A DNA stretch of 64,000 bases from Nocardioides acrostichi (GTDB lineage: Bacteria > Actinomycetota > Actinomycetes > Propionibacteriales > Nocardioidaceae). A model generated the notes under the pieces. That model searched no databases. It was not told where the DNA came from and saw only the letters and a program-made list of their open reading frames with translations. How positions within the stretch are numbered: the first letter of the stretch is position 1; the number at the start of each line of letters is the position of its first letter. The position numbers and the translations under genes were made by a program. The stretch lies in NCBI RefSeq assembly GCF_015319165.1, contig NZ_JADIVZ010000002.1, positions 372,001-436,000 on the forward strand, read 5' to 3'. Below are positions 1-8,927 of the stretch, in pieces.

Positions 1-102
1 AAGGAGCAGATGGCGGGCTACAAGTACCCCCGCATCGTCGAGATCGTGCCCGAGCTGCCGATGACGGCCACGGGCAAGATCTTGAAGCGCGAGCTGTCGT
101 AG
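1..102 (+). CDS. acyl-CoA synthetase (AMP-binding), C-terminal fragment
   Basis: Only the last 33 codons are inside the window; the gene enters from the left edge in the first frame and stops with TAG. The end reads like the C-terminal lobe of the ANL (acyl-CoA synthetase) superfamily: a GYKYPR segment followed by ELPMTATGKILKREL, in which the lysine after TGK is the conserved catalytic lysine of the adenylation half-reaction. Such enzymes activate a carboxylic acid to its CoA thioester with ATP. The substrate cannot be told from this piece. The gene runs toward the ChoD-like oxidase on the opposite strand, and the gap between them carries 22-bp repeats. Confidence 0.85.
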   Translation, partial: KEQMAGYKYPRIVEIVPELPMTATGKILKRELS

Positions 103-243
103 GCGCTGACCCGCCACCAGTTTCCCGGTGACCCGTCGCCACCTTCCACCCGACCTGCCACGAGTTTTGACACACGTCGAAACGCGCGGCAGGTCACGTG
201 AAAACTAGCGACGGGTCACGTGAAAACTAGCGACGGGTCAGCG
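103..243. repeat. convergent intergenic region with 22-bp tandem repeat and hairpins
   Basis: The stretch lies between two converging genes. From 192 it holds two exact copies of a 22-bp unit (192-213 and 214-235, unit beginning GGTCACGTGAAAACTAGC) plus the first five bases of a third. An inverted copy of its core, TGACCCGTCGC, lies at 129-139 and pairs with 230-240. A further inverted pair, GACCTGCC (153-160) and GGCAGGTC (188-195), encloses a loop. The arrangement could act as a bidirectional terminator, although no T-tract is obvious. The same 22-bp spacing recurs near 18.87 and 49.55 kb. Confidence 0.6.
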
Positions 244-1932
244 TCAGACCGGGGTGATGGGCAGGCGCAGGGCGCCGGGCGCTGCCTCGGGGACGACGGG
301 CCGCAGCGGCGGCACGGGGGTGACGGGCTCGTAGGCCTCGCCCAGGGCGGGGCGGGGGTCGACCTCGCCCTGGTTCGGCCACAGGGCGACCGCCCGCTCG
401 GCCATCGCGGTGATCGTCAGTGACGGGTTGACCCCGAGGTTCGCACCGATGGTCGAGCCGTCGATGACGTGCAGACCGGGGTGGCCGAACACCCGGTGGT
501 AGGGGTCGACCACACCGTCCTCTGCGGTGGCGCCGAGCACGGCGCCCCCGATGTAGTGCGCCGTGGCGGGCTTGCCCAGCAGGTCGGTGACCATCGACAT
601 CGGGCGCCCGCCCACCTTCGCCGCGAACCGTCGCGCGACGTCGTGGGCGACCGGCAGCCAGGAGGGGTTCGGCTGGCCGGTGCCCTGCCGGGCGCGGAGC
701 CGCCCGCGGCGAGAGTAGGCGGTCAGGGAGTTGTCGAGGGACTGCATCACCAGCAGTTGGATCGACCGCTTCGAGGCACCTCGGGGGCGTTGTACCCAGC
801 GAGGCATTTCGCGCAGGTGCTCGACGGCGAACCGGCGCAGTCGCCGTGGGCCGCCGTCGACCAGCGGCACGTTCACGAGTGAGCCCGACTCCTGCTGCGG
901 GCTGGCCCGGCACAGCTCCACGTGCGTGTGCGTCTCGGGGCGCATCGAGGAGGTGATGGCGATGCCGCGGTCGTAGCCGCGGTCGGCGCCGGCGTCGACG
1001 AGCACGATCGCCTCGGAGTTCGACCGCGCCCACTGCCCGAGCCGTGAGGAGAGGCGCGGCAGGTTGCCGTTCTCCCGTTGGCGCAGCAGCAGCTCCTGGG
1101 TGCCGCGCGCGGCGGCCGAGACCACCACCTGGTCGGCGGTGAACACGGGGCCGGGCGAGCGCCGCGCACCCGGGCGACGGGTGGTCAGCCGGTAGCCACC
1201 CGCGCGCGGCTCGATGCCGACCACCTCGGTCAGCTCGTGCACCCGCGCGCCTGCGGCCTCGGCCAGGTACAGGTAGTTCTTGGGCAGGGTGTTCTTGGCG
1301 CCGATGGGGCAGCCCGTGGTGCACCGGGCGCAGTGCGTGCAGGTGGTGCGACCGGGACCGGCGCCGCCGAAGAACGGGTCGCCCACGTCGGCGCCCTCGC
1401 CCTGCGCGTCGGAGCCGAACAGCACGCCGGCGTCGACCGGCGTCCACGTGGCGCCGGCGCCGAGGTCGTCGGCGACCGAGTGCAGCACGTCGTCGGCCTC
1501 CCACGTGCACGGGTTGCGAGCGGCGCCGAGCATGCGGCGCGCCTGGTCGTAGAACGGCGCGAGCTCGGTGCGCCAGTCGGTGATCGAGGCCCACGCGCTG
1601 TCGTCGAAGAACGCGTCGTGCGGCTCGTAGAGGGTGTTGGCATAGACCAGCGACCCGCCGCCGACCCCCACGGCGGTGAACAACGACACCGGGCCGAGGG
1701 AGGAGAGCCGCAACGGGCCGAACATCCGCAGAGCCGGGGCCCACAGCAGGTCGCGCCGGCCCTGGGCTGCGAAGTCGGCATCGCTCCAGCGTCGTCCGGT
1801 CTCGAGGACGCCGACCCGGTAGCCCTTCTCGCTCAGGCGCAGCGCCGTGACGCTGCCGCCGAAGCCGGAGCCGATCACGACGACGTCGTAGTGAGCGGAG
1901 TCACTTGCGGTCTGCACGGGCTCAGCATGCAC
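244..1932 (-). CDS. GMC-family oxidoreductase, cholesterol oxidase-like (ChoD type)
   Basis: 562 aa with a GTG start 16 bp from the divergent aldehyde dehydrogenase. The N terminus has a Rossmann FAD site ([17 protein letters not shown], about residues 16-33), followed by the GMC-type segment [16 protein letters not shown] near residue 90. In the middle is a cysteine cluster, [19 protein letters not shown] (about 195-213), as in mycobacterial ChoD-like proteins, where it resembles an iron-sulfur or structural motif. The C terminus carries the GMC-like HYIGGAVLG and [18 protein letters not shown] segments with the usual His/Asn region. The protein should be a cytoplasmic flavoenzyme oxidising a hydroxyl of a sterol or similar hydrophobic alcohol; the substrate is inferred from family only. 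There is no signal peptide, unlike secreted cholesterol oxidases. Confidence 0.85.
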   Translation of the reverse strand: MHAEPVQTASDSAHYDVVVIGSGFGGSVTALRLSEKGYRVGVLETGRRWSDADFAAQGRRDLLWAPALRMFGPLRLSSLGPVSLFTAVGVGGGSLVYANTLYEPHDAFFDDSAWASITDWRTELAPFYDQARRMLGAARNPCTWEADDVLHSVADDLGAGATWTPVDAGVLFGSDAQGEGADVGDPFFGGAGPGRTTCTHCARCTTGCPIGAKNTLPKNYLYLAEAAGARVHELTEVVGIEPRAGGYRLTTRRPGARRSPGPVFTADQVVVSAAARGTQELLLRQRENGNLPRLSSRLGQWARSNSEAIVLVDAGADRGYDRGIAITSSMRPETHTHVELCRASPQQESGSLVNVPLVDGGPRRLRRFAVEHLREMPRWVQRPRGASKRSIQLLVMQSLDNSLTAYSRRGRLRARQGTGQPNPSWLPVAHDVARRFAAKVGGRPMSMVTDLLGKPATAHYIGGAVLGATAEDGVVDPYHRVFGHPGLHVIDGSTIGANLGVNPSLTITAMAERAVALWPNQGEVDPRPALGEAYEPVTPVPPLRPVVPEAAPGALRLPITPV

Positions 1933-1954
1933 GCTCTACGCTGACTGTGTGGTG

Positions 1955-3388
1955 ATGACCGACGTCGACGAGCCCGAGAGGTCGACCTCCGCCGTGTCGA
2001 TCGCGCACGTCGTCGCCCGGGCCCGAGACCGGTTCGACGCGGGCGTCACCCGGCCGCTGGCCTGGCGCCGCGAGCAGCTCGACGCGCTCGAGCGGCTGCT
2101 GGTCGAGCGGGGTCGTGACCTGGAGCAGGCGCTGCACGCCGACCTGCGCAAGCACCCCACCGAGAGCCAGCTGACCGAGATCGGCACCGTGCTCGCCGAG
2201 CTGCGGCACACTCGCAAGAACCTCGAGAGGTGGACGGCGCCGCGGAAGGTTCCGGGCGAGGCCCAGCTGCTGCCGATACGCAGCCGCCTCGTGCTTGAGC
2301 CGCTGGGCGTCGTGCTGGTCATCGCCCCGTGGAACTACCCGGTCAACCTGCTGCTGATGCCGCTCGTCGGAGCCATCGCTGCCGGCAACGCCGTCGTGCT
2401 CAAGCCGAGCGAGCTCACACCGACCGTCTCGGCGGCGATCGCCGACCTGCTGCCGCGCTACCTCGACGCCGAGGCGTTCGCGGTGGTGGAGGGTGCGGTG
2501 CCCGAGACCACGGCGCTGCTCGAGCAGCGCTTCGACCACATCCTCTACACCGGCAACGGGGCTGTCGCCCGCGTCGTCGCCCGGGCCGCGGCCGAGCACC
2601 TGACCCCGACCACGCTCGAACTCGGCGGCAAGTCGCCGGTGTGGTTCGACGACGACGAGCATCTCGAGCAGGTCGCCCGTCGGCTGGCGTGGGGCAAGTG
2701 GCTCAACTGCGGCCAGACCTGCGTCGCGCCCGACTACGTGATGACCACCCCGGGCCGGGTCGACGCGCTCACCAGGGCCCTCCAAGCGGCGGTCGACGCC
2801 ATGTTCGGCGAGGATCCGCGCACCTCGCCCGACTACGGCCGGATCGTCAGCGAGCGACACCACGCCCGGCTCGTCGACGCCCTCGACGGTGCCGCGATCG
2901 CCTTCGGCGGTCAGCACGATGCGAACCAGAAGTACCTCGCCCCCACGGTCGTGCACGCGCGCCTCGACGACGACACCGCTGTGATGACCGAGGAGATCTT
3001 CGGGCCGATCCTCCCGATCGTGGCCGTGCCCGACGCCGACGCTGCGATCCGGCACATCCTCGGCCGTGACAAGCCGCTCGCGCTCTACGTCTTCTCCGCC
3101 GACCCCGCCACTCGGCAGGCGTTCGTCGAGCGCACGTCCTCCGGCGCCGTGGGGCTCGACGTGCCGATGCTCCAGGCGGGCATGCACAGCGTGCCGTTCG
3201 GTGGCGTCGGCCAGAGCGGCGCGGGTGCCTACCACGGTGAGTTCTCGCTCCGGACGTTCAGCCATCTCAAGCCGGTCGTGCACAAGCCGCACCGCCCCGA
3301 CACGCTGCGGGCCGCGATGCCGCCGTACGGCAGGGTGAAGCGGTTCCTCGCTGCGCGAGGCGCCGCGGTGCCGATCCGCCGCCGGTGA
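1955..3388 (+). CDS. NAD(P)-dependent aldehyde dehydrogenase
   Basis: 477 aa from ATG 1955; GTG codons at 1949 and 1952 are alternative starts and none has a strong Shine-Dalgarno. Class-3-like ALDH: APWNYP, KPSELTP, the ELGGKSP glutamate segment, and the catalytic cysteine in [12 protein letters not shown]. Near the end, [10 protein letters not shown] and [15 protein letters not shown] are present as in fatty and aromatic aldehyde dehydrogenases of the AlkH/CalB group. It oxidises an aldehyde to its acid. It is divergent from the ChoD-like oxidase and is translationally coupled to the DinB polymerase by a GTGA overlap, so the two products are expected to be made together. Confidence 0.92.
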   Translation: MTDVDEPERSTSAVSIAHVVARARDRFDAGVTRPLAWRREQLDALERLLVERGRDLEQALHADLRKHPTESQLTEIGTVLAELRHTRKNLERWTAPRKVPGEAQLLPIRSRLVLEPLGVVLVIAPWNYPVNLLLMPLVGAIAAGNAVVLKPSELTPTVSAAIADLLPRYLDAEAFAVVEGAVPETTALLEQRFDHILYTGNGAVARVVARAAAEHLTPTTLELGGKSPVWFDDDEHLEQVARRLAWGKWLNCGQTCVAPDYVMTTPGRVDALTRALQAAVDAMFGEDPRTSPDYGRIVSERHHARLVDALDGAAIAFGGQHDANQKYLAPTVVHARLDDDTAVMTEEIFGPILPIVAVPDADAAIRHILGRDKPLALYVFSADPATRQAFVERTSSGAVGLDVPMLQAGMHSVPFGGVGQSGAGAYHGEFSLRTFSHLKPVVHKPHRPDTLRAAMPPYGRVKRFLAARGAAVPIRRR

Positions 3389-4434
3389 CCCGCTGGGTGC
3401 TGCACGTCGACATGGACGCCTTCTTGGCGGCCGTGGAGCTGCTGCGGCATCCCGAGCTGACCGGGCGTGCGGTGGTGGTCGGCGGCCGAGGTGACCCGAG
3501 CGAGCGGGCCGTGGTGTCGACGGCCTCCTATGAGGCGCGCGGGCACGGGGTGCGTTCGGGCATGCCGCTGCGGGTGGCCGCGCGGAAGTGCCCCGAGGCG
3601 GTGTTCCTCCCCGTCGACAAGCCGCACTACGAGGCGGCGTCCGCGGAGGTCATGGCCGCGCTGCGCGGGCATCCCGGCACCGTCGTCGAGGTGATCGGCT
3701 GGGACGAAGCGTTCGTCGGCGTCGAGCTCGATCCGGACGACGACCCCGCGGCCACGGCGCGCAGTCTCCAGGCCGCGGTGCTCGAGCGCACGGGTCTGCA
3801 CTGCAGCGTCGGCATCGGCGACACCCTGGTGCGTGCCAAGACCGCCACCGACTTCGGCAAGCCGCGCGGCACCTTCCGGTTGACCCGTGAGAACTGGCTG
3901 GCGGTGATGGGGGAGAGGCCGACCACGGCTCTGGGTGGCGTCGGGCCGCGGATCGGCTCCCGGCTCGCTGCGCTCGGTCTCGAGACCGTCGACCAGTTGG
4001 CCCGCGCCGACGACACCGCGCTCGTGGCCGAGTTCGGCCCCACCAGCGGACCCGCTCTCTCCCGGCTCGGTCGGGGCGGTGGCCGGGCCTGGCCCGACGA
4101 CACCCCGTGGGTACCGCGCGCCCACGGTCGTGAGACCACCTACCAGCAGGATCTGACCACCCGCGACGAGATCGCCGCCGCGCTCGCCGCGCTGGCCGAG
4201 CGTGTCGTCGCCGACATCGCCGCCGAGGGGCGGCCCTGCCGCCGGGTGCACCTCAAGGCCCGGTTCGTGCCGTTCTTCACCGTGCACCGCAGCCGGATGC
4301 TCCCCAGGCCCACGACCGACGCCCGCGTCGTGGCCGCCATCGCACTGGACCTCTTCGACGCCCTGGACGACGAGCGGCCGGTGCGGCTGCTCGGGGTCCG
4401 GGCCGAGATGGTCGAGCCGGAGGGTGGGTACTGA
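3385..4434 (+). CDS. dinB: DNA polymerase IV family protein (DinB2-like)
   Basis: 349 aa, GTG start overlapping the ALDH stop by 4 bp. A Y-family polymerase: the palm begins [16 protein letters not shown] with the metal-binding Asp residues, [14 protein letters not shown] follows, and the second catalytic block is GWDEAFVG, the Trp-containing variant I associate with mycobacterial DinB2 (Rv3056) rather than SIDEAYLD. Later come [20 protein letters not shown] and the helix-hairpin-helix region [18 protein letters not shown]. The protein ends MVEPEGGY with no recognisable C-terminal beta-clamp-binding peptide, as reported for DinB2. The role is error-prone or lesion-bypass synthesis. Sharing an operon with an aldehyde dehydrogenase is unusual and may link it to aldehyde-derived DNA damage; that is inference. 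Confidence 0.9.
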   Translation: MTRWVLHVDMDAFLAAVELLRHPELTGRAVVVGGRGDPSERAVVSTASYEARGHGVRSGMPLRVAARKCPEAVFLPVDKPHYEAASAEVMAALRGHPGTVVEVIGWDEAFVGVELDPDDDPAATARSLQAAVLERTGLHCSVGIGDTLVRAKTATDFGKPRGTFRLTRENWLAVMGERPTTALGGVGPRIGSRLAALGLETVDQLARADDTALVAEFGPTSGPALSRLGRGGGRAWPDDTPWVPRAHGRETTYQQDLTTRDEIAAALAALAERVVADIAAEGRPCRRVHLKARFVPFFTVHRSRMLPRPTTDARVVAAIALDLFDALDDERPVRLLGVRAEMVEPEGGY

Positions 4435-4452
4435 GTCGAGGCCGATCCGCCC

Positions 4453-5370
4453 TCACCCGAAGGCGACGACCGTCTCCTCGAGCACCGTCTCCCACGGGGT
4501 GGGCGCGACGCCGAGCAGCGTCTCGCTGGCCGAGGAGTCCATCACCAGCGGAGCCTCGAAGAGGTGCACCATCGACGCGAGGCCGGCGGTGCCGCGGTCG
4601 AACCGACCCAGGGCAGCCATCAGCCACCGCGGGTACCGGCGCAGGCGCGCGCCCTCACGTCCGGCGGCGCGGGCGTAGCCGTCGGCGAGCTCCTGCTGGG
4701 TGCGGGGCTCGTTCGTCGGGGCGAGCAGCAGTCGGTCGGGCTCGTTGGGCAGCTCGGCGGCGGCGATCATGGCGGCGGCCAGGTCGGGCAGGTAGGTCCA
4801 GCTGTGTGGCTGATCCGTGCGGCCGATCGTCCAGGCCGTCGTGCCGCGCACGGCCGGGCCCACCATCCGGTCGCCCGCGACGGCCCGGTCGGCGGCGCCC
4901 GGGCCGAGGTAGTCCGACGCCGCCACGCTGATCGTCGCAGCGGGTGCGGCCGCCCGTGCCTCGAGCAGGCGACGCCGGACGCCGCCCATCCCAGCGGTGC
5001 GCGAGGTCGGCGTCCGCTCGGTGATGGCCTCGCCTGGAGCGGGTTCGAAGGCGTAGAGGCTCTCGGGGAAGACGACGGCGGCGCCCACGTCGGCGGCGAC
5101 GGTCAGCACGGCTTGCTCCGCCCCGGGCAGCTCGGCCTCCCATGTGCTCTCGTGGTAGACGGACGCGTGCATGCAATCGTGCACCACCCGGGCGCCCTCC
5201 AGGGCCGCTTGCAACGCAGAGCGATCGGTGACGTCGACGCGCACGCGCCGAACGAGTGGGTGTGCGAGGCCCGAGCCGGAGCGGGTCAGCACGCGGACCG
5301 GGGTACCGGCGGCGGTGTACTGCTCGGCGATGTGGGTGCCGATGGGGCCGGCTCCGATGACGACGATCAT
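4453..5370 (-). CDS. NAD(P)-binding epimerase/NmrA-like protein
   Basis: 305 aa from ATG 5370, chosen because AAGGAG lies just upstream and the Rossmann fold begins at once (MIVVIGAGPIGTHIAEQY). An in-frame ATG at 5406 would place 12 residues inside the operator region. Atypical short-chain dehydrogenase type: GxGxxG at residues 6-11, an acidic turn (VDVTDRSALQAAL) and a YLDP/YLPDLA-like region, but no clear YxxxK at the normal place, so catalysis is uncertain. Divergent from the TetR gene; the intergenic region carries two related palindromes, so it is very likely the target of that repressor. Substrate unknown. Confidence 0.75.
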   Translation of the reverse strand: MIVVIGAGPIGTHIAEQYTAAGTPVRVLTRSGSGLAHPLVRRVRVDVTDRSALQAALEGARVVHDCMHASVYHESTWEAELPGAEQAVLTVAADVGAAVVFPESLYAFEPAPGEAITERTPTSRTAGMGGVRRRLLEARAAAPAATISVAASDYLGPGAADRAVAGDRMVGPAVRGTTAWTIGRTDQPHSWTYLPDLAAAMIAAAELPNEPDRLLLAPTNEPRTQQELADGYARAAGREGARLRRYPRWLMAALGRFDRGTAGLASMVHLFEAPLVMDSSASETLLGVAPTPWETVLEETVVAFG

Positions 5371-5383
5371 GACGGTCTCCTTG

Positions 5384-5457
5384 AAATGTGAGCGGTGCTC
5401 TCTCATTGACGAGAGTGCGCCATGCGGAGGAGATAATCAAGAGCAGTGCTCACATTT
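5384..5457. promoter_or_regulatory. twin operators for the TetR regulator
   Basis: Two 19-bp arms, 5384-5402 and 5439-5457, are inverted copies of one another (16 of 19 positions). Each arm is itself centred on a small palindrome: GAGCGGTGCTC on the left and GAGCAGTGCTC on the right. They sit between the divergent starts at 5370 and 5491, which is the usual position for TetR autoregulation with control of the neighbour. The match is seen in the sequence; binding by the TetR product is inferred. Confidence 0.65.
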
Positions 5458-5490
5458 GTGATCAACCGTCGCAGAAGGCAGGATGTGCGC

Positions 5491-6204
5491 ATGCCGACGC
5501 CCCGTGCCCTCGCCCGCGAGCAGACGATGCGCGAGATCGTCCGGATCGGACGCGAGCATCTGGGCGAGGTCGGGCCGGCCGCTCTCTCGCTGCGTGCCGT
5601 CGCCCGCGAGCTGGGCGTGGTGTCCTCGGCGGTCTACCGCTACGTCGCCGACCGCGACGCGTTGCTCACGCTGCTCATCGTCGACGCCTACGACGAGTTG
5701 GGCGGCGCTGTCGAGACGGCGATCGCCGGGGTACGCACCCGGGGTGAGGCCCGGTTCCGCGCGCGGATCCTGGCGGGCGCCCGGGCGACGCGTGAGTGGG
5801 CCGTGGCGGAGCCCTCGCGGTTCGCCCTGCTCTACGGCACGCCCGTACCCGGCTACCGGGCACCGCGGGACACCGTCGACCCCGGCATCCGGGTGGCCCT
5901 CGCCCTGGTCGGCGTGCTGGACGAGGCCTACGCCGCCGGCGTCCTCGCGTCACCGCAGGAGCGGCTGGCCCGTCCCGTGCGCGCCGACCTGGAGCGCCAG
6001 GTGCGCGAGCTGGGCTTGGCCCTCCCGACCGCTGCGCTCGCGCGGGCCTTCGCGCTGTGGAGTGGGCTCTTCGGGCTGGTCTCCTTCGACGTCTTCGACC
6101 AGTACGGCGCCGAGACCCTGACCGACCGCGGCGCCTTCTTCGAGCACCAGGTCGGGCTGCTCGCCGACCTGGTCGGCCTGCCCCGAGCCGCCCGAGCGAG
6201 CTGA
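5491..6204 (+). CDS. TetR/AcrR family regulator
   Basis: 237 aa from ATG 5491; a GTG at 5446 is in frame but lies in the operator, and AAGGCAGGA precedes 5491. The N-terminal helix-turn-helix is clear: REHLGEVGPAALSLRAVARELGVVSSAVYRYVADRDALL (roughly residues 16-54, given here as the family hallmark LRAVARELGV plus VYRYV). The C-terminal half matches the WHG-type ligand domain (TetR_C_33) in style, with FRARILAGARATREWAVAEP and FALWSGLFGLVSFDVF. It probably represses itself and the divergent NAD(P)-binding gene. It converges with the lipoprotein gene with only 10 bp between the stops. Confidence 0.9.
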   Translation: MPTPRALAREQTMREIVRIGREHLGEVGPAALSLRAVARELGVVSSAVYRYVADRDALLTLLIVDAYDELGGAVETAIAGVRTRGEARFRARILAGARATREWAVAEPSRFALLYGTPVPGYRAPRDTVDPGIRVALALVGVLDEAYAAGVLASPQERLARPVRADLERQVRELGLALPTAALARAFALWSGLFGLVSFDVFDQYGAETLTDRGAFFEHQVGLLADLVGLPRAARAS

Positions 6205-6214
6205 GGGGCAGTCG

Positions 6215-6718
6215 TCAGTTCGGGCTGCCGCAGCCCAGCGCGTCGTGGAAGGTGTCGGACGACGCGACCTCGGAGACCCAGTCCGACCACCCCGCGTCGT
6301 CGGGCGGCGAGACGTCGAAGGCGGCGGCGCTCAGGTCGTCGAGCGGCCCGATGAGGGTGCCGTCGTCGGCAGCGGCGAAGAACGCCGCACCCTGCACGCC
6401 GGGAACGGCGCTGTCTTCGTTGCCCCGGGGGTAGATGTCGGACCACACGATCGCGATCTCGGTGGCGCCGAACTGCTGAAGATCCTCAGGCAGCGGCATC
6501 GAGTTGGCGCGCAGCACCTCGACCTTCGAGATGACGTTGCCCTCCTGGCCGTAGCGGAAGCCGCTCTGCGCAGTCGTGCGCGCCGCGTCGAGCACGCTCG
6601 ACGGGGCATCGGAGCAACCGCCGACGCCGTCACCGAACGCGCTGCACCCGCTCAGGGCGGTGCCCAGCAATGCCGTCAGCGCGACACCGACCAGCCTGAG
6701 TCGCGAGTTCCTCGTCAC
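6215..6718 (-). CDS. small lipoprotein, possible immunity protein of the lipase locus
   Basis: 167 aa; the GTG start overlaps the TGA of the upstream gene. The N terminus is a classical lipoprotein signal: VTRNSRLRL, a hydrophobic stretch VGVALTALLGTAL, then the lipobox LSGC near residue 23. The rest is an acidic globular domain (PEDLQQFGATEIAIVWSDIY, PGVQGAAFFAAADDG) ending DALGCGSPN, with additional cysteines. I do not recognise the family. It is the last gene of the EspC-like/lipase operon. Staphylococcal T7SS lipase TslA is neutralised by the lipoproteins TilA, so a membrane-anchored immunity role is attractive, but it rests on gene order only. Confidence 0.7.
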   Translation of the reverse strand: MTRNSRLRLVGVALTALLGTALSGCSAFGDGVGGCSDAPSSVLDAARTTAQSGFRYGQEGNVISKVEVLRANSMPLPEDLQQFGATEIAIVWSDIYPRGNEDSAVPGVQGAAFFAAADDGTLIGPLDDLSAAAFDVSPPDDAGWSDWVSEVASSDTFHDALGCGSPN

Positions 6719-7251
6719 GACGCGACGTCCTCGCTCTCGGTCCAGTGCAAGGTGGTGGCCAGCAGGTCGTAGAGCTCCAGGTGCTCGGCGGGGAACGCGG
6801 TGCCGAAGAAGGTCACGTCGACCACGTGCAGCCGCCCCGAGTCCGGGTTCGCCACCCAGTAGGTGCGCAGCACGGTGCCTTCGGGAGCGTCGGTGCGCTC
6901 GAGCCGCACCGACGGGTACCCGCGCTGGTGCTCGAGCACGGTGACGCTCGCGTCGTCCGGTGCCAAGGCCCGGAGGTCGGCGACCGTGCGGCACGGCCAC
7001 TGATCGGGCCACGAGGTGAGCAGCAGAGTGGGCTCTTGGGATCCGACCCGGAGCAACGCCTGGTCGCCCCCGGCGCGCTGCACCGTGGCGAGCTCGGCGT
7101 CGATGCTCGCGACCGTGGCCGCGGCGGCGTCGTCGCCGGCCCCGCCCTCGACGAGGGCAACGCGCAGCGTGCGGGACTGACGCTCGTCGGCCCACGCGAG
7201 TCGGGTCCACTCGCCGGGGAGCATCAAGGTGACGCGGGGGCGGGTGGTCAT
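6715..7251 (-). CDS. hypothetical protein of the T7SS-like operon, possible chaperone
   Basis: 178 aa from ATG 7251, preceded by GAGGGAGA at good spacing; earlier in-frame ATGs at 7278 and 7290 would overlap the lipase gene. There is no signal peptide or membrane segment. It begins RPRVTLMLPGEWTRLAW, a short beta-strand and proline-aromatic pattern that resembles the opening of DcrB-like or DUF1795 proteins, some of which are effector chaperones in other secretion systems; the resemblance is weak. The C terminus is acidic (LHWTESEDVAS). It lies between the lipase and the lipoprotein and overlaps the latter by 4 bp, so a role as effector chaperone or a second immunity factor is inferred from context. 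Confidence 0.6.
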   Translation of the reverse strand: MTTRPRVTLMLPGEWTRLAWADERQSRTLRVALVEGGAGDDAAAATVASIDAELATVQRAGGDQALLRVGSQEPTLLLTSWPDQWPCRTVADLRALAPDDASVTVLEHQRGYPSVRLERTDAPEGTVLRTYWVANPDSGRLHVVDVTFFGTAFPAEHLELYDLLATTLHWTESEDVAS

Positions 7252-7280
7252 GAGGCGAGTCTCCCTCATCTGCGTCGTCA

Positions 7281-8927
7281 TCAGGGCCACACGAACGAGC
7301 CGAGGCCGTGCGCCTTGCCCGGGTTGCCGGTGTTCGACGCGATGGTCACCTGGGCACCGGCGGCGCCGGTGACGTGCAGCGCCTTCTGGCCGTTGGTCAA
7401 GATGTCGTTGGGCGTGTGGTAGTTCGTGATCTGTTGCTCCGACACCCCGCCGCCGTGGTTGAGGGCGGCCGCGGCCACGGCGGCCGCGTAGTTGCCGGTG
7501 CCGATGCCGGCCGCGTTGTAGGTGGTGGCCGGATAGCCCGTCGCGATGCTCGCCATCGAGGCCAGGGAGCCGCCGAGGCTGTGGCCGGTGAACTCCACGT
7601 GCCCGGGGTACTTCTCGGCCAGCTCCTGGGCCGTCTTCAAGGCCCAGGCGCCCTGCGCCGTGGGCAGGTTGTTGGCGTTGTTCACGTCGTCGGACCAGTC
7701 GCCGAGGTCGAGGTCGGGCGGCGGCTGGCTGCCGCGGTAGGCCAACACGATCTCGCCGGTCTCGTCGTTGCGGTAGGCGACGGCGTAGAAGCCCTCGGGC
7801 CCCGGGTAGTTCTCGAGGCGGCTCCAGCCGTCGGGCGCGCCGGAGTCCTGGTAGGCGTCCTTGGCGAGGTCGGCGAGATCCTTCACGTGCTGCTGGTAGT
7901 CGGGGTCGGAGAGGAACCTGCGCAGGGCGGTCGCGTCGGCCTCGTCGGGGTCGGCGATGCGGCGTCCGTCGCCGAACGGGTCGGTGAGGTAGCGGTTGAT
8001 GGTGCCGGCGAGCAGCACGACGGCGCCCGCCAGCGTGTTGGCCAGCTGCCGGGTGGCGGTGGCGATGGCGAGGACGCCCTTGCCGACCTCGATGAGGAAG
8101 TCGACGCCCTGCCTGACCGCCTCGACCGTCGCCTCGAACACGGTGCGCGCCACGTCGGAGACGATGCGCGTCAGCTCACCGACGGCACGCTTGCCGAGAT
8201 CCCACAGCGTCGACAGCGCGCTGCGCACGAAGCTCTGCGCGATCGACACGGCGTGCGCCAACGCCTCCTCGACCGCGTGCACCGCCTGCACGTAGAGACC
8301 GATCGGGCCGGGGATGTGCGAGACGATCGTCTCGATGCCGTCGAGCAGGTGCGAGACGCCCCACTCCGTGCCCTGCACGATGGAGAGGATCCCGCCGCTG
8401 GTGAGCGACGGCAGGTGCTGCACGGTCGTGACGACCTGTGAGGGCCGGATCGACGGCGGACGCCAGCTCAGCACCCGGTCGACGATCTCCTTCGCCTTCG
8501 GGATCAGGTGCTCGACGAGCTTGGCGAGCGGGTTGTCGAGGAAGGCGTTGATGACGTCGGCCACCGACTTCAGCGCCGACAGCGCGCCGTGGGTGAAGGT
8601 GTCGACCGCCGACTCGATGTCGCGGTGCGCCTTCTCCGCCGCCTGCTGCGTGCGCTCCCACTCTGCTGCGTAGTCGCTGATCGTGCGGGCGGCGTCGGTC
8701 TGGGCCACGCCGATGGCGTGCACCGCCTCGGAGGCCAGGGAGTTCGCCAGTCGGTACTGGCTGCCGGCGGCGCTCTCCCAGGCGGCGCCGACGCTCTGCC
8801 CGACCGAGTGCAGCTCGCTCTCGCCCTCGAAGACCAGCCGCGCGAGCTGGTCGAGCGTGCTGACGGCGTACTCCATCTCCGCGAGGTCGCCGTCGGGCTG
8901 CGGCACCTCCAGCCACGAGAGACTCAC
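7281..8927 (-). CDS. WXG-type helical protein fused to a class-3-like lipase; candidate T7SS effector
   Basis: 548 aa, GTG start overlapping the stop of the EspC-like gene. Residues 1-120 are helical and resemble WXG100/LXG domains, with WESAAGSQY near residue 50 in the turn position. A long helical, hydrophobic middle follows (about 120-330: DVINAFLDNPLAKLVEHLIP, repeated amphipathic segments). The C-terminal 200 residues are an alpha/beta-hydrolase of the lipase-3 type: VAYRNDETGEIVLAYRGSQ, then the nucleophile elbow GHSLGG (Ser450), with likely Asp508 (TPNDIL) and His540 (KAHGLG). The product would be exported by a type VII (ESX) system and hydrolyse lipid esters. No secretion machinery lies in the window. 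A cell-surface lipase without toxin function is the alternative. Confidence 0.8.
   Translation of the reverse strand: MSLSWLEVPQPDGDLAEMEYAVSTLDQLARLVFEGESELHSVGQSVGAAWESAAGSQYRLANSLASEAVHAIGVAQTDAARTISDYAAEWERTQQAAEKAHRDIESAVDTFTHGALSALKSVADVINAFLDNPLAKLVEHLIPKAKEIVDRVLSWRPPSIRPSQVVTTVQHLPSLTSGGILSIVQGTEWGVSHLLDGIETIVSHIPGPIGLYVQAVHAVEEALAHAVSIAQSFVRSALSTLWDLGKRAVGELTRIVSDVARTVFEATVEAVRQGVDFLIEVGKGVLAIATATRQLANTLAGAVVLLAGTINRYLTDPFGDGRRIADPDEADATALRRFLSDPDYQQHVKDLADLAKDAYQDSGAPDGWSRLENYPGPEGFYAVAYRNDETGEIVLAYRGSQPPPDLDLGDWSDDVNNANNLPTAQGAWALKTAQELAEKYPGHVEFTGHSLGGSLASMASIATGYPATTYNAAGIGTGNYAAAVAAAALNHGGGVSEQQITNYHTPNDILTNGQKALHVTGAAGAQVTIASNTGNPGKAHGLGSFVWP

Noticed and set aside
192-240. 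CRISPR-like repeat
   Set aside because: Unit of 22 bp without spacers and fewer than three copies; no cas genes.
5446-5490. Upstream GTG start for the TetR gene
   Set aside because: It falls in the operator arm and would add a basic, unconserved-looking extension; ATG 5491 has a ribosome site.
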